A DNA stretch of 64,000 nt from Glaciecola sp041380235 (GTDB lineage Bacteria > Pseudomonadota > Gammaproteobacteria > Enterobacterales > Alteromonadaceae), in contig NZ_JBGIYY010000002.1 in assembly GCF_041380235.1 (NCBI RefSeq), positions 1 to 64,000 of the forward strand. The letters run 5' to 3'. The notes beneath the pieces are model-generated. The model saw nothing but the letters and a program-made list of their open reading frames with translations. It was not told where the DNA came from and did no database searches. Positions 45,120-53,662 of this stretch are shown in pieces (within the stretch, counting starts at the first letter, position 1; the number at the start of each line of letters is the position of its first letter). The position numbers and the translations under genes are program-made.

Positions 45120-47507
45120 ATGCCTGACCTTCGTAAAAGCCCCTTAAGTGCAGGCATTTTAAAGGACAATCCGATAACGCAAAGAGAGCGTAACGTGATT
45201 GATTTTGCTTTGCTAAAGCAAAAGGCGATGCTTGCAAATAAGCAGCGATGTTACTTTGATTTTCATCCATTATTAAATGGTTGTGATAATCGAAAGAGGC
45301 TTGTTTATCTATTAGCGAAAGGATTGCGTGAGAGCTTAGAAGACGATTGCTCCACCGATTCAGAATATGGTGCTTATTTAAGATTCTTCAAATATGCCCG
45401 TCACTGCAATGCAGTAGGAGTTGATCCATTTTCTAGAATAGGTTTTTTGAGTTTTTGTGGAAGGGAGGGAGAATTACAGAGACTAGTAACCCTTTCGGAA
45501 AAACCACTTCCATACTCTTACCTTTACGATCATGGCGGAGAGACAGGGATATCAGAAAATCATGCAGGTGGAATTAGAGGAAGTATTATAATTCAGCTAA
45601 ACCGCGCTAAAGTATTTAATGAACAATGGTTGAGGGATACCCCCATTTTCTCAAATAAAAAAAATCCGACACCAGCTTATTCGCATAATGAATACAACAC
45701 TTTACTTAGGCGTTTGCAGTTTGTATTTTTTTCAATCACCAGCCAATTGATTGCAGCAAAGGAAAAAGGGGAATGGTTGGATTCTGTCGAAGCAGTTTTT
45801 GATGAACTTAGTGACGGTAGCATACATACGATCACCATACCCAATCCAATGCAAGAATCAATTAATAATCTTACTGCCTTCAACACAGCCATGATTTGCG
45901 GCTATTTTTTATTTTGCCATTACACGAATTTAAATACGACCTCTGTATTAAATGTATGCCATCCAATAGTTGAAACAAAATACGCAGAAGCACATCGTTC
46001 AACGCGATATACGACAATTAACGCTTGGAAAGGAAGGGCAAAAAAAGTTGTGCAAGGAACCTTTGTGGAAGCTGAAATTGCTGATAATGAAGAGGGAATC
46101 CCTCTTGATATAGACAAACGCGATGGACTGACTTTTGTCAAAGCGTTAGCAAAACTATCTTTAATGTTTAATGAGGATACCAATAATGAACACCCACCGC
46201 TATTTTATCGTATTGGCACAAATGGCATTACTCCAAAAATAACAGGTGTTAATCTTAACAAAGTGGCTAAAAGGCTCACAATCTATACAGATAACCGCAT
46301 CGTTCATGCACCTTATCTAATCGAACGATTTAATGAAGTGGTTGATAAACAAACTATCACTAAGGTTAAGCGATTCAATGATGACATAGGAAGTGTAATT
46401 TCAAAAGATACTCAACCCCTCAAATCAAAAGATATGAAGGATTGGAGTATAGTTTTAGCTTATGCAGCCTTGCGTTCATTGACCGACATCCCCCTTAAAA
46501 ACATATACATGCCTCTTAAATACTCAGAAATCGATGAAGACGGTAATGTTGATGTATCATTTTTTTACCAAAATGGGCTAGAGGGTAAACTCACTGTTGC
46601 CAGTCGATATGTAAGCTTTGTTAAGAAACTTGAATCTTTTGCAGAGCATTACAATTCCACAAAGCCCAATAAATATCATCCTAACCAGAAGCTCACCCCT
46701 TATCTGCTGCCCTTAGGGTCAAGAAACAAGACGTATCAATGGAATACGTTGGAATTACCTATTGTCGGGTATTTAGCAAAGGTTGGTATTTACTCTGGGG
46801 AGTATTTGTTAGATGTAACTTCAAAAAGAATTCGAGCCACTGCATCGAACTTCAACTTCGACCCAAACGACGGTGGACTTTCTGTAGCAACCTCGCTACT
46901 TCAAAATCAATTAACCACATTAGAAGATCATTACCTCGAAGGTGATATTACGCAAAACCAAGTCGTTACCAGTCAAGCAGTAGATATTCTGCATGAATAT
47001 CTTGATAGCGATTCAATTAAAGATGCAAAAATCAAGGTCAAGAAGAGTCGAAATATCGAAGTTTTGGAGTATGATGCTTGGAAGGAGCTAAGAATGCCTA
47101 CTAATCCAAATGGCATGATGTGTGGTGGAGAGCCAACAGGAGAGGCTGCAGCAGAGCACAGGGCATCTCAAAGAAGATCTAAGAGAATTGTAAGCGAAGA
47201 TATTAAAATCAAGTGCTACCAATACGATAAGTGCTTAACGTGTCAGAGTGCCAAGCTTGTCAATGATATATCGAATGCATACAAACTTTTATCGTTTATC
47301 GAGTTATTGCAGGACTCCATTGACCTTATGCCAGAGCGGGAAGAGGAATTTTCCATACGTGCCAATGCTTTAATGGAGTTGGCCGAACAAAACTTATCGA
47401 AAGACGTACTAGAGCAAGCAGAAGATAAACTTCTATACGAGGGGCGTTACTTACTTCACGATGAAAGCTTTTTACAGACAATGGCGAGTGTGAATTACCA
47501 TGCTTAA
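45120..47507 (+). CDS. ginB: recombinase-like protein GinB (island integrase 2)
   Basis: Large protein of 795 residues between two clear tyrosine recombinases. A recombinase-like C-terminal half is suggested by SKRIRATASNFNF (box II-like Arg) and DHYLEGD, but the full R-H-R-Y set is not evident, so it may be a degenerate partner. Near residue 700 there is a Cys-rich patch, KCYQYDKCLTCQSAK, which could bind metal. It overlaps ginC by 8 bp. The size and position match GinB of GInt islands. The identification rests mainly on gene order. Confidence 0.75.
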   Translation: MPDLRKSPLSAGILKDNPITQRERNVIDFALLKQKAMLANKQRCYFDFHPLLNGCDNRKRLVYLLAKGLRESLEDDCSTDSEYGAYLRFFKYARHCNAVGVDPFSRIGFLSFCGREGELQRLVTLSEKPLPYSYLYDHGGETGISENHAGGIRGSIIIQLNRAKVFNEQWLRDTPIFSNKKNPTPAYSHNEYNTLLRRLQFVFFSITSQLIAAKEKGEWLDSVEAVFDELSDGSIHTITIPNPMQESINNLTAFNTAMICGYFLFCHYTNLNTTSVLNVCHPIVETKYAEAHRSTRYTTINAWKGRAKKVVQGTFVEAEIADNEEGIPLDIDKRDGLTFVKALAKLSLMFNEDTNNEHPPLFYRIGTNGITPKITGVNLNKVAKRLTIYTDNRIVHAPYLIERFNEVVDKQTITKVKRFNDDIGSVISKDTQPLKSKDMKDWSIVLAYAALRSLTDIPLKNIYMPLKYSEIDEDGNVDVSFFYQNGLEGKLTVASRYVSFVKKLESFAEHYNSTKPNKYHPNQKLTPYLLPLGSRNKTYQWNTLELPIVGYLAKVGIYSGEYLLDVTSKRIRATASNFNFDPNDGGLSVATSLLQNQLTTLEDHYLEGDITQNQVVTSQAVDILHEYLDSDSIKDAKIKVKKSRNIEVLEYDAWKELRMPTNPNGMMCGGEPTGEAAAEHRASQRRSKRIVSEDIKIKCYQYDKCLTCQSAKLVNDISNAYKLLSFIELLQDSIDLMPEREEEFSIRANALMELAEQNLSKDVLEQAEDKLLYEGRYLLHDESFLQTMASVNYHA

Positions 47508-49656
47508 ACTAAAAAATGGTGCCACACTGGCACATTCATATCAGGTTAATCAAGTCGATGGGGGTGGTGATTACTACCGTGACACCTTACTCCCATTAAT
47601 GTGTGATGGAAGGTGGAATGAGATACAAAACCATATCGTAATCCGATTACCCAACGGCGATGGTATTAAATTTAGCTCAGACAATTGGGGTTTTAGGTTA
47701 TTACAACCAGAAAATCCTTTAGCGTTGTTATTTACGTATCAGGACAAAATACTTCCTTATCGCCTGCGTAACGAGACAAAAGCAGCAGTTCTAGCACGCA
47801 TGTTTACTGGTCGAAAAACGATCACTCTGGATACTTTAAGGGCATGGTTGAATAGCCTAAAACCGTTAGTAGCGCAGTTGCCCTTAATTGGTCTAGATAG
47901 TTTCTCACAGTTGACAGATGAAATCCTACATGACCTTGCTCAGACAAACCCTGATATTTTTAACAGCCCACAAAGGGTGTGCGCTGTTAACTCTCTCATT
48001 GATTGTTACGAGGAACTTCCCTTTGATGTTAATTTTTCAAGACAATCCTCCGAGAAACTTGGCGTTCAAGCGGCGAAACAAAGCCAACACCTTGCTATCC
48101 CTCCTAGGATATACAAAAAGCTGATAATCCAATTTTCCAAAGATATTACTGATCTTACTAGACATATCCTTAAAATTGAAAGTGAGACCGTTCGAATGCT
48201 AGATATCCAAAGAGAATTCAAAGACTATTCTGTTAAACAATTTAGACAGGGTATGATAGCGAACCCATTTAATGGAGCTGCGACACTCGAGCAAGTGGAG
48301 GAAACATTCAAACGGGAAGGCGTTCTTCTGGTAGATCATCTTAAAGGCGAGAAAGACTCGCCGGGTCGTTGGATGAAAGTTTTTGATCAATTACAACCGC
48401 CCATAAGGTCCATATCATCGTATGCCCTGAGCAAAAATTGGAGCTATGAGCCATTTAAAATTGGAAAGTTACAATTTGACACTATTGGCAAATTTATTAA
48501 TTTCCTAATGGATGTTGACACAAAGTGTAAAACCTTGTGTCTCCTGCTGAGTGGGATGCGTATTGACGAGTTAAATTCAATGCACCCTGACTATGGTGCA
48601 CAAAGTTATCAAGTTTATAATCAAACAATTCACTTGTTTACAACTAGACAGTCAAAAATCACCCGAGGGCAGCAAACCGAAGAGGATATATTTGTAACTA
48701 ATCAGATAGGACACAAGGCATATCACTTACTAACTTCAATACATAGGCCTTATTTAAAGAGAGTAAAAGATAAGAAAATCGGCTATTTCGCAATGCTACA
48801 AAAAAGCACATACCCTCAAGTAATTATTAAGAAAAATTGGGCAAACTTCTTGGCAAATAGGGTTAACAATTGGCTTCTAAATAATAAAAGTAACATAATC
48901 TCTTTAGAAGATGAAAGCTTTCTACGTGTTTCTAACCCATCGAACTCAGGCATCGAGGCGGGAAATACGTTTAAATTTACAAACCACCAAACTCGACGCT
49001 CTTTTGCGTTCTATATGGTTGGGTTAGAATTAATGGCGTACCCACAACTTAAAAAACAGCTATCACACCTAAGTTCAGCAATGACTCGTCATTACGCCAA
49101 TAACGCGTCCTATTGGGGGTTATTGCGCTCTGAAGTTCATCATGAGCGTATGTTGCAAAAATCGGAACTGCTCGCTAGCGTCTATAAGCGCTTAGCGCAA
49201 GGCGGTACGCTAGCTGGAGGAAAAGGCAAAATTCTGAAGAAATTAGCTGGTAGCAAAAGCTATTTTGAAGAAAGTGAAATAGATAGACGGCTTGACCCTA
49301 GCTACTGGAGAAAGCTTATTGAAGCCGGCAAGGAGCATGTCCATGCTATCGCCCCAGGAATGTATTGCACTAACGCTCAGTGTGATATGCGTATCAATGT
49401 TGCGCTGGACGAATGCGTAGATTGTGAATTTGATTTTATCATCGATGGCTTGTATGCCGAGGGTAAACGTCTTGCCGCGCATAGAAACTTAGTGGTGTTA
49501 GATGAAATGAACGATTTAAACCACAATGTCTTATCGCAGTTGGTCGTTGTTATTAGAAGCTGTGAGAGAATTCTAAACGATTTGGAGATCTCGTTCACCC
49601 CAATTGAGCTACCAGAAAATATTAAAGAAATGCTTATCGACACGTTTGAGGCTTAA
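47500..49656 (+). CDS. ginC: tyrosine recombinase GinC (island integrase 3)
   Basis: Recombinase of 718 residues. Catalytic motifs are present: Arg in LLSGMRIDELNSM, HxxR in TNHQTRRSFAFY, and His with the Tyr nucleophile in QLSHLSSAMTRHYANN. The C-terminus carries a four-Cys cluster (CTNAQCDMRI...DECVDCEF), a probable zinc site. It begins inside the end of ginB and is followed 10 bp later by ginD. The three recombinases are thought to act together on the island ends. Confidence 0.85.
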   Translation: MLKLKNGATLAHSYQVNQVDGGGDYYRDTLLPLMCDGRWNEIQNHIVIRLPNGDGIKFSSDNWGFRLLQPENPLALLFTYQDKILPYRLRNETKAAVLARMFTGRKTITLDTLRAWLNSLKPLVAQLPLIGLDSFSQLTDEILHDLAQTNPDIFNSPQRVCAVNSLIDCYEELPFDVNFSRQSSEKLGVQAAKQSQHLAIPPRIYKKLIIQFSKDITDLTRHILKIESETVRMLDIQREFKDYSVKQFRQGMIANPFNGAATLEQVEETFKREGVLLVDHLKGEKDSPGRWMKVFDQLQPPIRSISSYALSKNWSYEPFKIGKLQFDTIGKFINFLMDVDTKCKTLCLLLSGMRIDELNSMHPDYGAQSYQVYNQTIHLFTTRQSKITRGQQTEEDIFVTNQIGHKAYHLLTSIHRPYLKRVKDKKIGYFAMLQKSTYPQVIIKKNWANFLANRVNNWLLNNKSNIISLEDESFLRVSNPSNSGIEAGNTFKFTNHQTRRSFAFYMVGLELMAYPQLKKQLSHLSSAMTRHYANNASYWGLLRSEVHHERMLQKSELLASVYKRLAQGGTLAGGKGKILKKLAGSKSYFEESEIDRRLDPSYWRKLIEAGKEHVHAIAPGMYCTNAQCDMRINVALDECVDCEFDFIIDGLYAEGKRLAAHRNLVVLDEMNDLNHNVLSQLVVVIRSCERILNDLEISFTPIELPENIKEMLIDTFEA

Positions 49657-49666
49657 CGGAGGTTCT

Positions 49667-50170
49667 ATGTCGTTACGAAAAATAAAGAAGCAAAAAACGG
49701 CTCATGAATTTATGGCAGCAATCAATAGGCTTGTAGACAGAAAGCCAACATGCAGAGAGTTGAAAAAGAAGCTCGCAGACGGAAAACCACTAAAGCTTAA
49801 CCCAACGAACGTTGAAAAAGAGGCAGGAAGAGGCTATAACTCGACTAAGAACCATCCTTCTGTACTAAAGGAAATAGAGCGAATCAATGCACTAGTATCA
49901 AATACAAAGGAAGTCAGCTCACAAGTCCTTGAGAACCTAAAAGCCGAGAGGAAAGAAAAGAATAAAGAAATCAAAAAACTTAAGGAAAATATCAAGAATA
50001 AAAATACTGAACTTGAAAAACTTAAGCGGGTCAATTTGATCTTACATGCCCATTGCCGCGAATTGACGAGCGCACTCTACAATAAAATTCCACAGGAAGA
50101 AAGAGAGGGTCTGTTTGAAAGGTCTGTGACCACTAAAAACGAAAGCAATATTATTCCGTTTAAAGATTAA
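49667..50170 (+). CDS. ginD: small coiled-coil protein GinD
   Basis: Basic protein of 167 residues, last gene of the integrase operon, with a CGGAGG site before ATG 49667. An N-terminal helical part (1-60) contains a candidate DNA-binding helix (PTCRELKKKLADGKPL). A long charged coiled coil follows (about 85-130, Lys/Glu rich, with heptad Leu). GinD proteins are described as small helix-loop-helix proteins essential for GInt recombination. This gene fits by position, size and helical character. Confidence 0.75.
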   Translation: MSLRKIKKQKTAHEFMAAINRLVDRKPTCRELKKKLADGKPLKLNPTNVEKEAGRGYNSTKNHPSVLKEIERINALVSNTKEVSSQVLENLKAERKEKNKEIKKLKENIKNKNTELEKLKRVNLILHAHCRELTSALYNKIPQEEREGLFERSVTTKNESNIIPFKD

Positions 50171-50657
50171 CAACGTGCAAACGAAAGAGTCATTGGGCTA
50201 TTTGCATTCTAGGGTTAGAACAGGCCTATTTTATCTAAATTCAAAACGGAAAGAGGTGGTTGGATTTAGATAATTCGTATTACTTCTTTGTGCCAATTGC
50301 GGACATTAAAGCGTAACTCGTTTCTGCCCCAAAACCACTTAACGCAAATGCTCTAGAGTCGAATTTGAACGAACTACGGCAGTTACCCAAAGCAGAACAA
50401 GAGAGCTGCCTAAAATCAATTCGTTAACCTGCTTAGTTGCTCAGGCTAGCGGCCTCTGTGCGCGTAAAAAATATAATTGCTTATTAAGGCAAATTTAGAT
50501 GTAATGAATACATAATAAGCGCTGAGCAATGCAGGGAAAGCTTCATTAATAATAGATTCGCTGTTCAAACCAAATGATTTGGCTAATGTCTCTAAAAAGC
50601 AAATTCCCATAGCATAAACAACACCAACTCTGACACACCGAGAAGGTAGCGCCTCAG
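50171..50657. other. non-coding stretch between ginD and the first cassette boundary
   Basis: About 490 bp without a rightward gene. An open frame on the minus strand (50446-50682, 78 codons, hydrophobic) overlaps the attC-like site and lacks a ribosome site, so I do not call it. The stretch may hold a gene-less or decayed cassette. Confidence 0.4.
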
Positions 50658-50716
50658 TCCAACAAGCGATTATGCAGCACATACTGCGTGTCGCATAAAT
50701 ACTAAAATGTTAGGCT
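50658..50716 (+). repeat. attC-like site upstream of Panoptes cassette
   Basis: Left core TCCAACAAGCG (from 50658) and right core ATGTTAGGC (50707-50715) bracket arms TTATGC and GCATAA with a further pairing of GCAC with GTGT. The right core fits GTTRRRY. The next gene starts 29 bp later, as in integron cassettes. Confidence 0.6.
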
Positions 50717-50744
50717 CCAGTTCTATTTACAACCGAGGTTCTAG

Positions 50745-51143
50745 TTGAAATATATTTCTATTGATGGTGATGATGTAGGTAGAAAGATTACATCATATTA
50801 TTTGAGTAATGACTGCAACGGGCTTGAGGAGTTAAGCAGCTCTATTAGGGCTTCTACAAAGGCAATATCAGTTAAGCTTCAGGAACATGGATTTGACATC
50901 ATTTTTTGCGCTGCCGATGGAGTCGCGGCGTCTACGAAACAAGATATTGACATGAAATCTATATTCTCCGAAATAAGGAAAATATCTCCAAATGGAGTTA
51001 CTTTTTCCGCAGGGTCTGGGTCAAGTATTCGTGAATCCTATATTGCTTTAATTTCAGCTAAGAGCAATGGGAAAAATTGCCTTCATGAGTATTCAACATT
51101 AGATGATTACAGCAAGGATTGCCAAATTGTTCAGGATCGTTAA
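50745..51143 (+). CDS. optS: mCpol cyclic-nucleotide synthase (Panoptes OptS-like)
   Basis: Minimal CRISPR-polymerase (mCpol) protein of 132 residues, a stand-alone Cas10/GGDEF-like palm. The first strand carries ISIDGDDVGRKI with Asp 7, 9 and 10 as metal-ligand candidates. The central hairpin is DIIFCAADGVAAS, where Asp58 keeps the catalytic place but the second acidic residue of GGDD/GGDEF is Gly. The end SAGSGSSIRES...ISAKSNGKN is the typical palm C-terminus. The start is TTG 50745, supported by GAGG at 50735-50738. In Panoptes such an enzyme makes a cyclic nucleotide constitutively that restrains its partner effector. Confidence 0.82.
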   Translation: MKYISIDGDDVGRKITSYYLSNDCNGLEELSSSIRASTKAISVKLQEHGFDIIFCAADGVAASTKQDIDMKSIFSEIRKISPNGVTFSAGSGSSIRESYIALISAKSNGKNCLHEYSTLDDYSKDCQIVQDR

Positions 51144-51741
51144 GTTTGACCTACTTTTAAAGTACATTGCTCTTGCTACCGTTGTCATCAGTATGGGTAT
51201 TTACGCCCTTGTACAAACATACTGGCTACCTGATATATCGCTATTTAAGGTTATTACGATATCTTCAATAGTAAGTACCTTATTAATTCTATTGCTATTG
51301 ACTTCCTTTATATCTCGGAAGATATGGGCTGTTTTAGCTTGGTTTGATAAATCAATGTTTCCTGATCTAAATGGAACATGGGAAGGCGAAATCACTTTAG
51401 AAGATGGTAAAAAAATTTCGGCTAAAGCTGTGATTCGACAATCGTTACTTGCAACTCAAATTGACATGCATGGCGAAACGACTAAATCAATAACCCTGGA
51501 AACAACGCCAACAATTGAGCAGGGACAAAAGAAGCTATATTACGTCTATCGTTCAACTCCAAAAACACCAGGATGGCCTTCTTATAATGGCTCTACATTA
51601 TTTGATATAAGGACTATAGACTCGGGGAAAGGAAAAATGTATGAACTTTCTGGTCACTATTACACTGATCGAAAAACAATTGGCAGGGTTCGGCTAACTC
51701 AGATTAGCAAGGATTCAAATAATGACGTTTCATTTTACTAA
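51103..51741 (+). CDS. optE: 2TM beta-barrel effector (Panoptes OptE-like)
   Basis: Membrane effector of 212 residues of the SMODS-associated 2TM-beta (Cap15-like) type. Two spans (about 18-36 and 48-70) are followed by a beta-rich domain that opens with FPDLNGTWEGEI, the hallmark of this barrel. It overlaps optS by 41 bp from ATG 51103. A TTG at 51127 with AAGGA eight bases before it is an alternative start. In Panoptes the effector is kept off by the mCpol product and kills the cell by membrane damage when a phage sponge removes that nucleotide. Confidence 0.82.
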   Translation: MITARIAKLFRIVKFDLLLKYIALATVVISMGIYALVQTYWLPDISLFKVITISSIVSTLLILLLLTSFISRKIWAVLAWFDKSMFPDLNGTWEGEITLEDGKKISAKAVIRQSLLATQIDMHGETTKSITLETTPTIEQGQKKLYYVYRSTPKTPGWPSYNGSTLFDIRTIDSGKGKMYELSGHYYTDRKTIGRVRLTQISKDSNNDVSFY

Positions 51742-51744
51742 AAA

Positions 51745-51766
51745 GCCTAACAAGGCGCTGCTACGG
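51745..51766 (+). repeat. half attC site between the two defence modules
   Basis: GCCTAACAAGGCGCTGC (from 51745) matches the left (R'') core of attC sites and starts 4 bp after the optE stop. No right core follows before the next ATG at 51786. A cassette end has been lost here, fusing two cassettes. Confidence 0.7.
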
Positions 51767-51785
51767 TTAAATCACGGAGAAAGCT

Positions 51786-52382
51786 ATGCATGATTATGCT
51801 GTATTTGGACATGATAGATCTACTATTGGAAGGTGGTTGGGGTTTATATCTATTGCCCTCTCAGGTGGAGTCGCTCAGCTATTGGCTATTGCTAGTAATC
51901 TAAGTGGTATTGAGGCATTTACAAAAGCAACAATTACCACAGGCGTAGTATATTTTTTACTCCATTGGATATTCAATAAATGGGTATGGAAAATTTCATT
52001 TTTTGAAGTTCCAAACTTAAATGGGGAATGGGAACTTAAGGGGCAAACGCTAAATGATGATGGGACTACTAAATTCGATTGGGAAGGTTCTATTGGAATT
52101 GAGCAAACTTGGAAAAATATCCAAGTACACCTAAAAACAAAAAACAGTCAAAGCGAAAGTTATACTGCGACGCTTTCTAAGCGGTTCGGTCCAACAGGTG
52201 GCTGGCTTCTTTCATACAGTTACAAAAATGAGCCAGAAATAGAGCAGAGCCATGAGTTGAATTCTCATAAAGGTTACTGCGAAGTTGAGTTTAATAAAGA
52301 ACTAACGGTTGGTAAAGCCTCCTATTTCAATAGTGCAGGAAGAAAGACATTTGGTGTTATGAGTTTAAAAAGGATTCAATAA
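51786..52382 (+). CDS. cap15: CBASS effector, 2TM beta-barrel (Cap15-like)
   Basis: Effector of 198 residues with the same architecture as the upstream optE product but clearly different sequence. It has two spans (about 17-37 and 48-66), then VPNLNGEWELKG and a beta-rich domain to the end. Cap15 proteins bind the CD-NTase product, oligomerise in the inner membrane and depolarise the cell. It starts at ATG 51786 behind CGGAGA. Its stop overlaps the CD-NTase start (TAATG-type overlap), so the two are translated together. It is the effector of a short type I CBASS. Confidence 0.87.
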   Translation: MHDYAVFGHDRSTIGRWLGFISIALSGGVAQLLAIASNLSGIEAFTKATITTGVVYFLLHWIFNKWVWKISFFEVPNLNGEWELKGQTLNDDGTTKFDWEGSIGIEQTWKNIQVHLKTKNSQSESYTATLSKRFGPTGGWLLSYSYKNEPEIEQSHELNSHKGYCEVEFNKELTVGKASYFNSAGRKTFGVMSLKRIQ

Positions 52383-53509
52383 TGATTGACTTTGAAAAAC
52401 GGTTGAAATCGCTTAAAGAGCGCAGACAAGGAACTCGTGAACGAGCTATTTATGATTCTATGGAGTCTTTTTCTGCCAATAATGCAATACAGCGTGGGGT
52501 TGATGTCAGGAAATCAGAATCATTTGAAAACCTGAATGAAGTCGCTGGTGTCAAATACGCGATAGGCGCAATGTCCGCTGTGGAACCAGCATCTACAAAT
52601 GTATCTATTGATGAGGGTAATCGAGTAGCTGATAGTCTTATTAAGAGTTTGCAAAATAGTGGTGAATCTGTCACCAAGCGGCTTCAAGGCTCAGTGGCTT
52701 TAGATATTCACATCAAAGGGCATTCTGATGTTGATATGCTTATCATTGTTACTAACCCTGTAAATATTGAACTTCCTACAGTAAATCCAAATGGATACTC
52801 TCCCGCAACAGACACTAGAGGTTTGATTAATATTGCTAAGGATGTGAGGGAAAAATCAGAACGTATTCTGCCCATTAGCTTCCCCAAGGCAGAAGTTGAT
52901 AGTTCGGGAAACAAGTCAATTGCTTTGGAAGGTGGAAGCTTGAGACGAAAAGTTGATATTGTTCCAGCCATTTGGTTTGACACAATAAGATACCAGCGTT
53001 CAGGTCTAGAAAGTGACCGAGGTATTAAAATATATCATAAAGCAGATCATGAATTTCATCTTAACTATCCATTTACCCATATCAAAATGATAAATGATAG
53101 AGATTCATTGTACTCAGGAAATCTGAAATCTGTAATCCGACTATTGAAGAACATGATTGCTGATATGCCTGACTACAAGAAGAGAACTGCGAAAAATTTG
53201 AGTAGCTATGATTTGGCTGCAATCGTATTTCATATGAATACAGATTTAGATGTACCTAGCTACATGAAGTTGGCACTTGTGGAGAAAGCTCGTGCACATT
53301 TAGCCTTTCTTAATTCTGCAAAAACTTATCGTGATACTCTCGATGTTCCTGATGGTAGCCGAAAGATATTTAATGAAGAAAGTAAGACTGAAGCTTTAGA
53401 AATTCTTACAAATGAAATTTCAGACTTAGCTAAAGCGATTTATGAGGAGCTCAAGCCTTATAGCGAGAGGTATGATGCAAATGTCATCCTCAATAAGTCT
53501 GTATTTTAG
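52382..53509 (+). CDS. CBASS CD-NTase (cyclic oligonucleotide synthase)
   Basis: cGAS/DncV-like nucleotidyltransferase of 375 residues. The signature LQGSVALDIHIKGHSDVDML contains the Gly-Ser (103-104) and the metal Asp pair (116 and 118). The third Asp is in RKVDIVPAIW (residue 192). The rest matches the SMODS/OAS-type helical domain. On phage infection it is expected to make a cyclic di- or trinucleotide that opens the Cap15-like effector next to it. No Cap2/Cap3 ancillary genes are present, so this is a type I (two-gene) CBASS. Product and clade cannot be told by eye. Confidence 0.88.
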   Translation: MIDFEKRLKSLKERRQGTRERAIYDSMESFSANNAIQRGVDVRKSESFENLNEVAGVKYAIGAMSAVEPASTNVSIDEGNRVADSLIKSLQNSGESVTKRLQGSVALDIHIKGHSDVDMLIIVTNPVNIELPTVNPNGYSPATDTRGLINIAKDVREKSERILPISFPKAEVDSSGNKSIALEGGSLRRKVDIVPAIWFDTIRYQRSGLESDRGIKIYHKADHEFHLNYPFTHIKMINDRDSLYSGNLKSVIRLLKNMIADMPDYKKRTAKNLSSYDLAAIVFHMNTDLDVPSYMKLALVEKARAHLAFLNSAKTYRDTLDVPDGSRKIFNEESKTEALEILTNEISDLAKAIYEELKPYSERYDANVILNKSVF

Positions 53510-53582
53510 CCCTAACAAACGCATGTTGTCGGACTGGTTTTCCGCTGCGATCCAAACCAGCCGCAAATGCAGGCGTTAGCCC
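53510..53582 (+). repeat. complete attC site after the CBASS genes
   Basis: CCTAACAAACGC (53511-53522) and GGCGTTAGCCC (53572-53582) are consensus integron cores. Between them GGACTGGTTT and AAACCAGCC pair around a CCGCTGCGATC loop. It begins right after the CD-NTase stop. Length and layout are those of a functional attC, so the defence genes are an integron-type cassette. Confidence 0.85.
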
Positions 53583-53662
53583 ATAGAAATTCACCTAATA
53601 CAGCTGATGACCTAAAACATTTTTGTCCAAAAACGAGTTTACCCGACCGTCCGCTATTCGCT

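Noticed and set aside
50446..50682. 78-codon hydrophobic frame on the minus strand before optS
   Set aside because: It overlaps an attC-like palindrome, points against all neighbours and lacks a ribosome site.
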